Positions 1-8,822 of a DNA stretch of 64,000 bases are shown here, one piece after another; the first letter of the stretch is position 1, and every line of letters begins with the position of its first letter. Below the pieces are notes generated by a model that made no database searches, was not told the origin of the DNA, and saw nothing but the letters and a program-made list of their open reading frames with translations. The stretch lies in the NCBI RefSeq assembly GCF_000741645.1, contig NZ_JGZD01000009.1, positions 186,001 through 250,000 on the forward strand, written 5' to 3'. Source of the DNA: Bifidobacterium minimum (GTDB lineage: Bacteria > Actinomycetota > Actinomycetes > Actinomycetales > Bifidobacteriaceae). The translations under genes were made by a program, and so were the position numbers.

Positions 1-62
1 TCGGCGTGCCGATCGCGTATTGACGGGTGATCAACCAGGTGATCAGGAGAGAGAGGACAACC
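1..62 (+). other. Left-edge leader, possible tail of an upstream gene
   Basis: One frame reads ...GVPIAY and then TGA at 21-23, which could be the last codons of a gene cut by the window edge, but this is too short to support. AGGAGA at 45-50 and GAGAGG at 51-56 provide a ribosome binding site for the ATG at 63. If an ethanolamine kinase accompanies the next two genes, this is where its end would lie; the sequence neither shows nor excludes it. Confidence 0.2.
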
Positions 63-1568
63 ATGGCTTCAACGGCAGGCGACTTGCGGTCGCGTGGGTC
101 GGGTCTGGGAGCGGTGACCTACGTGGACATCGACGAGGACTACTTCGACAAAAGGCAATTGAAAAGGACCTCCGGGGCTTTCGGCCTGTGGGCGATCGGC
201 ATCGCGGCGGTCATCTCCGGGGATTTCTCGGGATGGAACGGCGGCATCGCCCAGGCGGGATGGGGCGGTATGCTCATCGCGGCGGTCATCGTGTACGTCA
301 TGTACGTTCTGATGCTCAACTCGATCAGCGAGATGGCCTCGGCGATGCCCCACACGGGCGGGGCGTACTCCTTCGCTCGTGCGGCCATGGGGCCATGGGG
401 AGGATTCTTCACGGGACTGGCCGAGACCATCGAATACGTGATGACGGCCGCCACGATCGTGTACTTCTCATCCGCCTACGCGGACGCCATCGTGTCGGAT
501 CTGACGGGATACTCCCTGGACGACCATGGTCTGCAATGGGTATGGTGGCTGGCGTTGTACGTCATCTTCGTCATCGTGAACTGGCTGGGGGCCGAAACCT
601 CCTTCCGCTTCGCGCAGGTCGTCTCGATCGCCGCCCTCGCGATAGTCGCGATCTTCGGCATCGGAGCGTTCGCGACGGGCAAGGTGGATTTCGGCTCGCT
701 TCTTGACATCAAGCCCACGGCAGGCGGAACCTCGTTCCTTCCCATGGGTCCCGCGGCCATCCTCTTCGCCATGCCTTTCGCCATGTGGCTCTTCCTGGGG
801 ATCGAGCAGCTTCCGCTCGCCGCCGAGGAGGTTCGCGATCCCGAGCACAACATCCCGAAGGCGTCTCGTCTGTGCATCCTCACGCTGGGGATCTCGGCGC
901 TGATCATCGTCTTCCTCAACCCCGCCGTGGTGGGATCCGCCGCCCTCGCCGGTTCCGACGAACCTCTGTTGGACGGGTACAGGGCCATTCTCCCCGGGAA
1001 TGTCGCCGCGCTCCTGTCGGCCTTCGCGCTGATCGGCCTCCTAGCCTCCATCCAGGGGATCATGTTCGCGTATGGCCGCAACCTGTATTCGCTGTCCCGT
1101 GCAGGCTACTATCCGGCGTTCCTCAGTCTGACGGGGAAGCGCAAAACCCCGTACTGGGGCCTGATCGTGGGCGCCGTGATCGGCTTCGCCGCTCTGTTCA
1201 TCATCGCCTACGGTGGCGAGGGCGCGGGATCCGTCGTTCTGAACATCGCCGTGTGGGGCGCCGTTCTGGCCTATCTTCTGCAGATGGTCTCATATGTCCT
1301 TCTCAAGAGGAACATGCCGGGGATATCACGCCCCTTCGTCAGCGCATATGGGGTGCCCGGGGCGGTCGTCTCGGGTCTGCTCGCCCTGGTGATCTTCGTG
1401 GCGGTTCTTTTCAACCCCGACTATCGGCTGGCGGTGTATGTGATGGTCGCGATCTATCTCGTGGCGACGGTGTTCTTCGCGCTCTATGGACGCAAGCATC
1501 TCATCATGTCGCCCGAGGAGGAGTTCGCCGCATCCGGAGGATCCCTGCAATACCACACGCACGAATAG
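63..1568 (+). CDS. APC-family amino acid/ethanolamine permease
   Basis: 501-residue polytopic membrane protein with about twelve hydrophobic segments. The N-terminal part (YFDKRQLKRTSG, then VISGDFSGWNGG, then TGGAYSFARAAMGPWGG) closely follows the ethanolamine permease (Eat) branch of the amino acid-polyamine-organocation superfamily, where VISGDFAGWN and GFARRAFGPWGG are typical. Import of ethanolamine or a similar small amine by proton symport is the best inference. ATG 63 is preferred over the in-frame GTG at 27 because GAGAGG lies 6 nt before it. The next gene, 159 nt downstream, is a PLP enzyme of the ethanolamine-phosphate phospho-lyase type, which supports an amine substrate. The alternative is an ordinary amino acid permease. 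Confidence 0.8.
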   Translation: MASTAGDLRSRGSGLGAVTYVDIDEDYFDKRQLKRTSGAFGLWAIGIAAVISGDFSGWNGGIAQAGWGGMLIAAVIVYVMYVLMLNSISEMASAMPHTGGAYSFARAAMGPWGGFFTGLAETIEYVMTAATIVYFSSAYADAIVSDLTGYSLDDHGLQWVWWLALYVIFVIVNWLGAETSFRFAQVVSIAALAIVAIFGIGAFATGKVDFGSLLDIKPTAGGTSFLPMGPAAILFAMPFAMWLFLGIEQLPLAAEEVRDPEHNIPKASRLCILTLGISALIIVFLNPAVVGSAALAGSDEPLLDGYRAILPGNVAALLSAFALIGLLASIQGIMFAYGRNLYSLSRAGYYPAFLSLTGKRKTPYWGLIVGAVIGFAALFIIAYGGEGAGSVVLNIAVWGAVLAYLLQMVSYVLLKRNMPGISRPFVSAYGVPGAVVSGLLALVIFVAVLFNPDYRLAVYVMVAIYLVATVFFALYGRKHLIMSPEEEFAASGGSLQYHTHE

Positions 1569-1727
1569 TACGTCCGATGAACGAATGAATAACCCGCACC
1601 ACGGAAACCGTCGCTTCCGATGCCGACGACCTCCGAGGACGATTCCCCGGAATGGCCGGCATCGGAAGGGATGCTTGGTGCGCACCCGTGCCGGCCGGAT
1701 ACCGGACGGCACGCGGTGATGACGTGA

Positions 1728-3116
1728 ATGACGCAAGAAAGAAGACATAACGATGGCAACTCGATCGACCATTATGGATACGAACAGTTTCAGGCCCGAG
1801 ATGGCGGACGCCTCGACCCCCGCACGAGGGAGCTGACCCGGGAGAGAAGCGTTCTCGGCGATGCGTACCGGCTGTTCTACCGCACGCCGGTCCATCTGGT
1901 CAAAGGACGCGGATCGCATCTGTGGGACGCCGACGGCGTCGAATATCTTGACGTGTACAACAACGTGGCGTCGGTCGGGCATTGCCATCCGCGGGTGGTC
2001 GAAGCCATGACCAGACAGGCGTCCGAACTGAACACGCATACCAGATACCTGCACGAGAACATCCTTCACTACGCGGAGGATATCCTGTCGACCATGCCCG
2101 ATCCCCTGGATCGTGTGATGTTCCAGTGCACCGGATCCGAGGCCAATGATCTGGCGGTCCGCGTCGCCCAGGCATACACGGGCGGCGAGGGCGTGATCGT
2201 CACGCATGAGGCCTACCACGGGAACTCCGCGTTGACGTCGAAGCTTTCGCCCGCGTTGGGCACGGCCCAGGATCTGGGGTTGACGATGAGGATGATCCCC
2301 ACTCCCGACACCTACCGGGTGAGCGTGGATGGAATCCGTGGCTCGCAATGCGATGCCGCGACCTTCGGCGCGTGGATGGCCGACCGTGTGCGCGACGCCG
2401 TGGCCGACATGAACCGGCATGGGATAAAATTCGCCGCCCTGCTGGCCGATTCGATTTTCTCGTCCGATGGAGTGTATCCCGATCCCGTGGGCTATCTTCA
2501 GCCGGTTATCGACGTCGTGCATGAGCTTGGCGGCGTGTGGATCGCCGATGAGGTCCAGCCAGGGTTCACCCGGACGGGGGACGCCTTCTGGGGGTTCGAG
2601 CGGCAGGGCATCGTTCCCGATCTCGTCACGTCGGGCAAGCCCATGGCGAATGGACTGCCGACGTCCCTGATGGCGGCGCGGCATGAGATCCTGGAGCCGT
2701 TTGCGGGCTCCATTCCATACTTCAACACCTTCGGCGGCAATCCGGTGTGCATGGCTGCGGCGCAGGCCGTTCTGGACGTCATGCGCGACGAGGACACCAT
2801 GGGGAACTCCAAAAAGGTCGGCGCCGTGTTCAAGGCGGCGGTCGAGGGACTCAAGGACTCCCATCCATGCATCGGCGACGTGCGCGGCGCCGGGCTCTAC
2901 ATCGGATGTGAGATCGTCAAGCCCGGAACGACGGATCCCGATCAGGCCTCGGCTCTCGACATCCTGGAGACGCTGCGGCAGAACCATGTCCTCACCTCGG
3001 TGTGCGGTCGCTACGGCAACATCCTCAAACTGAGGCCGCCACTGGTGTTCAGCGAGGACGACGTCGACTGGTTCATGTCGGCGTTCAGCACGACGCTCGA
3101 CTCGCTGGACAAATAG
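1728..3116 (+). CDS. Class III PLP enzyme, ethanolamine-phosphate phospho-lyase/AGXT2-like
   Basis: 462-residue fold-type I enzyme of aminotransferase class III. Visible landmarks are the phosphate-binding CTGSEANDLAVRVAQ, the AYHGN turn, IPTPDTYRV, IADEVQPGFTRTG carrying the pyridine-binding Asp, the Schiff-base Lys304 in TSGKPMANG, YFNTFGGNPVC, and a C-terminal GNILKLRPPLVFSEDD. The combination PTPDTYR / YFNT(F/Y)GGNPV / LK(L/I)(R/K)PP is characteristic of the ETNPPL branch, which converts phosphoethanolamine to acetaldehyde, phosphate and ammonia; the related AGXT2 branch is a transaminase, so the reaction is not settled. The start at 1728 has no clear Shine-Dalgarno, but no better in-frame start precedes the fold. 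It follows an ethanolamine-permease-like gene. Confidence 0.78.
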   Translation: MTQERRHNDGNSIDHYGYEQFQARDGGRLDPRTRELTRERSVLGDAYRLFYRTPVHLVKGRGSHLWDADGVEYLDVYNNVASVGHCHPRVVEAMTRQASELNTHTRYLHENILHYAEDILSTMPDPLDRVMFQCTGSEANDLAVRVAQAYTGGEGVIVTHEAYHGNSALTSKLSPALGTAQDLGLTMRMIPTPDTYRVSVDGIRGSQCDAATFGAWMADRVRDAVADMNRHGIKFAALLADSIFSSDGVYPDPVGYLQPVIDVVHELGGVWIADEVQPGFTRTGDAFWGFERQGIVPDLVTSGKPMANGLPTSLMAARHEILEPFAGSIPYFNTFGGNPVCMAAAQAVLDVMRDEDTMGNSKKVGAVFKAAVEGLKDSHPCIGDVRGAGLYIGCEIVKPGTTDPDQASALDILETLRQNHVLTSVCGRYGNILKLRPPLVFSEDDVDWFMSAFSTTLDSLDK

Positions 3117-3412
3117 AGTGACGGGCTCTTCCGCGTCGTTTCCGCACATGACGAGTGTGCGGTTCGGGTGAGCATGAGGCGTGTAGGCGAGGTGATTGTT
3201 TCTGCTGGATGTCCGTGCAGTTGCGCAGCGGTTGCGGGGATTAATGGCTACGAACGTGAGGATTTCGTATCTCGGCGTCCAGGTAATTCAACTCATTTAG
3301 CATGAGTGCGTTCCATCATGGAGGTTCATGGGAATGCCGTTGCGGGCGATGAGTGGCGTCGAGCGTTCCATCCGAGAATCAGTGAGAATGAAATGAATGA
3401 AGGGAATCTGAA
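3117..3412. other. Intergenic region before the ABC operon
   Basis: No credible gene. It is less GC-rich than its neighbours, as expected for a promoter region. It holds the inverted repeat at 3291-3307 and, just before the start, AAGGGAA as ribosome binding site for the binding-protein gene. No rho-independent terminator is obvious after the aminotransferase gene. Confidence 0.4.
3291..3307. promoter_or_regulatory. Inverted repeat, candidate operator of the ABC operon
   Basis: ACTCAT-TTAGC-ATGAGT is a perfect 6+5+6 inverted repeat about 105 nt upstream of the binding-protein start, and it contains a possible -10 (TAGCAT, 3298-3303). The GntR/UTRA regulator encoded in the same operon is the obvious candidate to bind it. 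That link is inference only. Confidence 0.35.
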
Positions 3413-4540
3413 ATGTCATATACAAGGAAACGAGCCGCATCCCTGGTTGTAGCCACGATCTCGGCGGTTCTGGCTATTTCTGCGGCTGGATGTGGATCGA
3501 CGGAAAGTTCGACTGTGGACTCTAAGTCGGCATCCGCTACCAGCGCCGAGGACTTCGGTGGCATGGATGCTCTCGTCAAAGCCGCCAAGGCCGAAGGTAA
3601 GCTGACCCTGATCGCTTGCCCGGATGACTGGGCTAACTGGGGGAAGATCATCAAACTTTTCGAGAAAAAGTACGGCATCGACATCAACTCGACCAATCCC
3701 GACGCATCAAGCGCCGAGGAGATCAAGGCCGCGAAGAATCTCAAAGGCCAGTCGAACGCTCCGGATGTGTTCGACCTGGGTGCCGCCGTCGCTACGACGA
3801 GTACGGACTATTTCGCACCCTACAAGGTTACGCGATGGTCGTCGATTCCCGATGACAACAAGGAGAGCTCGGGCCTGTACGTCAACGACTACACCGGAGT
3901 CATGTCCATTGGGTACGATTCGTCGAAGGTTCCTCGCCCAACGTCCGTCGACGATCTTCTCAAGTCCGCCTATAAGGGCAAAGTCGCGATAAACGGGGAT
4001 CCCACTCAGGCAGGGGCGGCCTTCGCCGCGGTCGGTTGGGTCACCCTTCAGGAGGGTGGGACGCTTGATGACTATTCGACGGGCATCAATTTCTTCAGGA
4101 AACTGAACAAGGCCGGCAATTTCCTGACGGTTTCCGCCACTTCGTCCACCATCGCATCGGGCGAGACTCCCGTAGTCATCGACTGGAACTATCTCAATGT
4201 CGCGGCTGCTGAACAGAACGCTAACTACAAGACGGTCGTTCTTCCGAACAAGGCCTACGGAGCCTATTACAATCAAGCGATCAACAAGGACGCCCCCCAT
4301 CCCGCGGCGGCGCGTCTGTGGCAGGAGTTCGTGTTCTCCGACGATGTCCAGAACCTTTTCCTCAAGTCGGGAGCGTTGCCGGTCCTCGCCAAGTCCATGA
4401 CTGATGCGGGAACAATCGACAAGGCTGCGTTGAAGAAGGCTGGCGGGCTGCCGGATGACATAGCGATTGCAACCTCGGCCCAAACGACGGCGGCCAATAC
4501 TCTGTTGGCGGATACGTGGTCATCGGTCTCCGCATCATGA
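3413..4540 (+). CDS. ABC transporter substrate-binding lipoprotein (iron/AEP/polyamine-type cluster)
   Basis: 375-residue lipoprotein. The signal peptide ends in the lipobox ISAAGC, so Cys27 would be lipidated and the protein anchored outside the membrane. The mature part (TLIACPDDWANWGKIIKLFEK..., GYDSSKVPRPTSVDDLLKSAYKGKVAINGDP, PVVIDWNYLNVA) looks like the type II periplasmic-binding fold used for ferric iron, thiamine, polyamines and 2-aminoethylphosphonate; the exact ligand cannot be read. It is the first gene of a seven-gene operon with its own two permeases and ATPase. The phosphatase, GntR and HAD partners argue for a phosphorus- or amine-containing ligand rather than iron. Confidence 0.8.
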   Translation: MSYTRKRAASLVVATISAVLAISAAGCGSTESSTVDSKSASATSAEDFGGMDALVKAAKAEGKLTLIACPDDWANWGKIIKLFEKKYGIDINSTNPDASSAEEIKAAKNLKGQSNAPDVFDLGAAVATTSTDYFAPYKVTRWSSIPDDNKESSGLYVNDYTGVMSIGYDSSKVPRPTSVDDLLKSAYKGKVAINGDPTQAGAAFAAVGWVTLQEGGTLDDYSTGINFFRKLNKAGNFLTVSATSSTIASGETPVVIDWNYLNVAAAEQNANYKTVVLPNKAYGAYYNQAINKDAPHPAAARLWQEFVFSDDVQNLFLKSGALPVLAKSMTDAGTIDKAALKKAGGLPDDIAIATSAQTTAANTLLADTWSSVSAS

Positions 4541-4626
4541 GGCATGTGAACGATTGTCAAGATTGAGCGTCGGCGTCCCGCGAACTGCGTGAAGACGTCG
4601 ACGTCGGAATCATCGAGGAGGCCAGT

Positions 4627-5475
4627 GTGAAGAGAATCAGAAATATGGCATCGCTGGTGCCCTTCGTCGTCTATGTGACGATGATGTTTTTCGTTCCTAC
4701 GCTTCTTGTGGCGAAAAGCGCATTCGAATCGGCAGATGGAGGATGGACCCTCGCGAATCTGGCGATCTTTTCCCGGCCGGGAGTGGGATCGGCCTTTCTG
4801 AACTCGTTGTGGTTGTCGTTGCTGACGGCACTCGTCGGAGCGGTTCTTGGCTCGATCATCTCCTTCGCGCTTCTTGGCTGTGCCCCGGGAGGGATCATTC
4901 GACGGACGGTCGATTCTGCGTCCAGTACACTATCCCAATTTGGTGGAGTCATGCTGGCATTCGCCTTCATCGCCACGCTAGGGAATCAAGGCATGGTGAC
5001 GCTATTCCTCCGCAGGGCTTTCCATGTCGATATATATGCCGGAAGCATGTGGCTTTATACTCCGCGTGGATTGATCCTGCCATATCTGTTTTTCCAGATT
5101 CCCTTGATGATAATTATCTTTTTCCCCGCGATATCGCGGTTGTCTCCCCAATTCGCGGAAGCCGTCGCGATGTTGGGGGGCGGACGCCGGGATTATTGGC
5201 GCTATGTTGGTGTCCCCGTTCTTGTTCCCGCTTTCATGGGAGGGTTCCTGCTTCTTTTTGCAAACGCGTTCTCCGCGTATGCGACGGCGGCGGCGTTGAT
5301 AAGTCAAGGATCGCAGATAGCCCCGCTCCAGGTGCGGGCGGCGCTCATCAGCGAGACGGGTCTGGGCAGTGGCGGAGAGGCCGGTGCCTTGGCCATGGGG
5401 ATGTTGGGGGTCATGATCGTCGTCGTGGGCGCGTATGCGCTCGTGGAGAGAAAGGCCTCGACATGGATCGGATAG
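4627..5475 (+). CDS. ABC transporter permease 1
   Basis: 282-residue inner-membrane permease with about six hydrophobic segments and the cytoplasmic coupling loop EAVAMLGGGRRDYWRYVGVP, the EAA motif that docks on the ATPase. GTG 4627 is preceded by GAGGAGG (4615-4621). It overlaps the next permease gene by 13 nt, so the pair is probably translationally coupled. This two-permease layout (PotB/PotC or PhnU/PhnV type) is standard for polyamine and phosphonate importers. The substrate follows whatever the lipoprotein encoded upstream binds. Confidence 0.82.
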   Translation: MKRIRNMASLVPFVVYVTMMFFVPTLLVAKSAFESADGGWTLANLAIFSRPGVGSAFLNSLWLSLLTALVGAVLGSIISFALLGCAPGGIIRRTVDSASSTLSQFGGVMLAFAFIATLGNQGMVTLFLRRAFHVDIYAGSMWLYTPRGLILPYLFFQIPLMIIIFFPAISRLSPQFAEAVAMLGGGRRDYWRYVGVPVLVPAFMGGFLLLFANAFSAYATAAALISQGSQIAPLQVRAALISETGLGSGGEAGALAMGMLGVMIVVVGAYALVERKASTWIG

Positions 5476-6338
5476 GAATAAAGAAGACCGTGGATCGTTC
5501 GGGCGAGAGACCTATCGCGGATCAGATGCCCGTCTGGTCGCCGTATGACCGTCCCACTCAGGTGTTTCGGCGTGTAGCCCTTGTTCTTTTTGCAGTGTTC
5601 ATTGCGTTGCCCCTTATTGGCATGGTGTATTTCACATTTCGTTCGTCAACCGGTGGTTTTACCACAGAGCATTGGACGACGGTTTTTTCTCCACGTGGTT
5701 CGGACATCTGGGACTCCTTGGGACCAGGCCTCTACAATTCGCTGATTCTTGTAGTCTGCACGGTCGTCATCGTGTATGTTCTGGTTATCCCTGCCATCAT
5801 CCTTATCGATGTGCGTTTCCCTAGGATGCGAAGAATGATGAGGGTGTTCATGCTGTTTCCGATTGCGGTGCCCGCGATAATCCTGGTGGTGGGTTTCGCG
5901 CCGGTCTTCGCTTTCCTTTCACGTGTGGTCGGTCCAGGCTCATGGACGCTGTCGCTCGCCTATGGCGTGCTTGCCATGCCCTTCGTTTACACGACGGTGG
6001 AATCGGATCTCAGCGGTCTTCACGCTGGGACGTTGGTGCAGGCCGCAGAGTCTCTCGGATCACGATGGTCGAGGACGTTGGTGCTGGTTCTTGTACCTTG
6101 TCTACGGCGCAGCATCGTGTCGGCGACACTGATGGTCTGCGCGATCGTCCTTGGTGAGTTCACCGTCGCCTCGCTGTTGAACAGGGAGACGCTGCAGACC
6201 GACCTGATCGTGATCTCCCAAGGTGATGTGTATGTATCGGTCATTATCACATTGATCGTCCTTGTGGGTACCTTCGCCGCGCTGTTTGCGGTGAGTGGAG
6301 CCGGTGGACGCCGGACGCGCGGGGATTCCGTGAAGTAA
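5463..6338 (+). CDS. ABC transporter permease 2
   Basis: 291-residue permease paired with the preceding one. ATG 5463 lies inside the end of the upstream gene, after GAGAAAGG. About six membrane segments are visible, with the coupling loop QAAESLGSRWSRTLVLVLVP (EAA-like) in the second half. The N-terminal 40 residues are hydrophilic (DQMPVWSPYDRP) and precede the first membrane span. It would form the channel heterodimer with the product of 4627-5475. Confidence 0.82.
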   Translation: MDRIGIKKTVDRSGERPIADQMPVWSPYDRPTQVFRRVALVLFAVFIALPLIGMVYFTFRSSTGGFTTEHWTTVFSPRGSDIWDSLGPGLYNSLILVVCTVVIVYVLVIPAIILIDVRFPRMRRMMRVFMLFPIAVPAIILVVGFAPVFAFLSRVVGPGSWTLSLAYGVLAMPFVYTTVESDLSGLHAGTLVQAAESLGSRWSRTLVLVLVPCLRRSIVSATLMVCAIVLGEFTVASLLNRETLQTDLIVISQGDVYVSVIITLIVLVGTFAALFAVSGAGGRRTRGDSVK

Positions 6339-6388
6339 CCCCACGCTGGTCGATAGTGACGCGCGACAATAGTCATAAGGAGCAGACC

Positions 6389-7504
6389 ATGGTCACAGAG
6401 CATCATGACGCGGGTGACGCCGCATTGGGCGAGTCGGTGGTTTTCGACAATGTCACGAAATCATATGGGGGGCGGGAAGTACTACATTCGTTCTCGCTCA
6501 GCGTGCTTCCGGGCGAGATGGTTAGTCTTCTGGGGCCATCGGGATGCGGGAAGTCGACCGCGTTGAGGTGTTTGGCGGGCTTCGAACAGATATCCGGAGG
6601 GCGCGTCAGCGTAGGGGGACGTGAGGTGTCGAGAACCCCTCCACGAAGTCGTGGCATCGGCATGGTTTTCCAGCAGTATTCGCTGTTCCCTAATATGACG
6701 GTTGCGGACAATGTCGCTTTTGGTCTGCGGGTTAAGAGGGTGGGGCGTCAGGAGCGTAGGGCCAAGGCCGCGGATATGCTGTCCCTTGTCGGTCTTGGTG
6801 AGTTTGCCGATCGATATCCTTCTCAGCTGTCGGGAGGTCAGCAGCAGCGTGTTGCCGTGGCGCGCGCGCTGATTCTCAATCCGGGTGTTCTCCTTCTGGA
6901 CGAGCCATTGTCTGCATTGGACGCCAAGATCCGAGTGCAGCTGCGTGATGAGATACGGTCGTTGCAGTTGAAGCTGGGAATCACGACGATTTTCGTGACG
7001 CACGATCAAGAGGAGGCTTTGGCTGTTTCAGATAGGATCGCGGTCATGCATGATGGCAACATCGAGCAGATTGGAACGCCGAAGGAACTGTATCTGACTC
7101 CGAAAACGCCTTTCGTCAGTGATTTCGTCGGGCAGTCGAACAAGGTCGACACGACCGTGGGACGAGACGGAGCCGTCACCGTATGCGAATGCCCGCTTCC
7201 CCTGTCATCCAAGGAAGCTCCAAACAGTCTCGTCACGGTCTTCATCCGTCCGGAGAACGTGGTGCTGTCTCCTGATGACGCGGGTGATGCCGTCGTCGTC
7301 CGCACAAGCTTCTTGGGGTCCATTCAGAGGACGACCGTTCATGTGGACGCAATGGAACTTGTAGCACAGCATGACATAGACGACCGGTTCGATATTGGCC
7401 AGCATGTTGATGTTGCCATCAAGCCCTATCCAGTCATGAGCAGGCGTATCGAGTTGAGGTGGGCCGAGGATGCGGGGAAGGATGGTGACGCTGATGCTGA
7501 ATGA
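6389..7504 (+). CDS. ABC transporter ATP-binding protein (PotA/PhnT/FbpC type)
   Basis: 371-residue ATPase. Walker A GPSGCGKST at residues 49-57, Q-loop FQQYSLFPNMTV, signature LSGGQQQR near 147-154, Walker B LLLDEPLSALD, switch His in VTHDQEEA. A C-terminal TOBE-like domain (about 240-365) is present, as in the CUT2/POPT ATPases of polyamine, iron and phosphonate importers. ATG 6389 follows AAGGAG (6377-6382) at 6 nt; the in-frame start at 6356 has no such site. Its last codons overlap the start of the phosphatase gene, showing that import and phosphatase are made together. Confidence 0.88.
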   Translation: MVTEHHDAGDAALGESVVFDNVTKSYGGREVLHSFSLSVLPGEMVSLLGPSGCGKSTALRCLAGFEQISGGRVSVGGREVSRTPPRSRGIGMVFQQYSLFPNMTVADNVAFGLRVKRVGRQERRAKAADMLSLVGLGEFADRYPSQLSGGQQQRVAVARALILNPGVLLLDEPLSALDAKIRVQLRDEIRSLQLKLGITTIFVTHDQEEALAVSDRIAVMHDGNIEQIGTPKELYLTPKTPFVSDFVGQSNKVDTTVGRDGAVTVCECPLPLSSKEAPNSLVTVFIRPENVVLSPDDAGDAVVVRTSFLGSIQRTTVHVDAMELVAQHDIDDRFDIGQHVDVAIKPYPVMSRRIELRWAEDAGKDGDADAE

Positions 7505-8822
7505 TTCGACGTTGTCGTTCCGAAAGGATGGGACTTTCCGTGTTCTCCAGCTCGCCGACATTCAGGATGGCCCCGTCGTGGATCCGGATGCGGTTGCGCT
7601 TATCGATGCCGCCGTTCGCGAGGCCGACCCGGATTTGGTGGTACTTACCGGAGATCAGATTCGCGGGTATGATCCCGGGTATATGGAGACCTTCACGTCG
7701 AGGCGTGGAGATGCTATCGGGGCGCATGTCTCCCGCGCAGTTCGATTGGAGGCGATGATTGATGGTTATTCCACTCGTTGCTCGGAGTCACCGATGGCCA
7801 CGGGAGGGAGCGAATCAGCGCTTCGGAGTACCCGTCTCAAGATCAGGGAGTCGATACGCCAATTTCTGGATCCCATCGTCTCGCGGGGAATTCCCTTCGC
7901 GGTGACCTACGGGAACCATGATTTCCAGTGCGGTGTGATGCCCGACGAGCAGGATGAGATTTATCGTCAGTTCCCCGGTTGTCTCAACCCTAGGATGGAC
8001 GATGTGCGGGGAACGGAGCGCTCGGCTCTTGCCTGCGAGGTCGGCTCCTTCGCGATGCCTATTATGTCACGGGATGGTTCACGTGTGGCTATGGGCATTA
8101 TGATGGTCAACTCAGGTGATTTCGACGAGAGCGGTGGATATGGGGCTCCCTCTGATGTGGCTGTCAAATGGCTGGAGAGGGTCCGGCTGGGGGCAGACGG
8201 TGGGAATCCGGTGCCGTCAGTGGTGTTCCAGCATATTCCTCCACAGGATTTCTATCGGTGCCTGAGAAAGACGGGCCCTTTGACGCCGAATGCGGTGCGC
8301 GGACATCGGATGTTCTCCGATTCCTGCTACGTGCTCAATCCCGAGGTCTGCCGTCCCGGGTCTACTCTGGGTGAGGGGCCGTGCTGTTCCGAACGGGCCG
8401 TCGGCGAGGTTGAGGCGATGCGTCGGGCAGGCGGCTATTTCGCGTTGTACTGCGGGCATGACCACAAGAACACTTTTGTGGCCACCATCGATGGAATGGA
8501 TTATGGATATGCGCCGACATGTGGCTTCCGATCCTATGGCCCACACGCCTCCGACAGGGCATTGCGTCTTTTCGTTTTTCATGAGGACGATCCACGGTCT
8601 TATGAAACGAGGCTGCTCAGATACGGTGATCTTATCGGTCGTGCTTCGTGTGATCCTCTGCGGATCCTTGCCGGTGAATATATGGTGTCGAGTCTGTCAT
8701 CGTTGGGTGATGTCCTCCGCCGTCCGCGGGTCGCGGGGTGTCTTCTTGTTTTGTCCTGTCTTCTTGTCACTGCGATCGGGCGTATCGGCACCCTGTGGAG
8801 ACGGAGGATCGACAGATCGTGA
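7494..8822 (+). CDS. DCR2/PAP29-like metallophosphoesterase
   Basis: 442-residue calcineurin-like phosphoesterase. The metal-ligand motifs are all present in order: ADIQ (D22, Q24, the DxQ variant of DxH seen in DCR2-type enzymes), GDQI near 53, GNHD (N141-H142-D143), VFQHIPP (H247) and CGHDHKN (H322, H324). It lacks an N-terminal signal peptide but ends with a hydrophobic stretch (GCLLVLSCLLVTAIG) followed by arginines, so it may be tail-anchored with the catalytic domain in the cytoplasm. Cleavage of phosphate from an imported ester is the likely role. ATG 7494 after GGGGAAGG overlaps the ATPase gene by 11 nt; upstream in-frame starts at 7470 and 7482 are possible. Confidence 0.8.
   Translation: MLNDSTLSFRKDGTFRVLQLADIQDGPVVDPDAVALIDAAVREADPDLVVLTGDQIRGYDPGYMETFTSRRGDAIGAHVSRAVRLEAMIDGYSTRCSESPMATGGSESALRSTRLKIRESIRQFLDPIVSRGIPFAVTYGNHDFQCGVMPDEQDEIYRQFPGCLNPRMDDVRGTERSALACEVGSFAMPIMSRDGSRVAMGIMMVNSGDFDESGGYGAPSDVAVKWLERVRLGADGGNPVPSVVFQHIPPQDFYRCLRKTGPLTPNAVRGHRMFSDSCYVLNPEVCRPGSTLGEGPCCSERAVGEVEAMRRAGGYFALYCGHDHKNTFVATIDGMDYGYAPTCGFRSYGPHASDRALRLFVFHEDDPRSYETRLLRYGDLIGRASCDPLRILAGEYMVSSLSSLGDVLRRPRVAGCLLVLSCLLVTAIGRIGTLWRRRIDRS

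Noticed and set aside
1326..3149. 607-codon minus-strand open frame opposite the class III PLP enzyme gene
   Set aside because: High-GC shadow frame; the plus-strand frame has all PLP-enzyme motifs and the minus translation is rich in Arg and His without family features.
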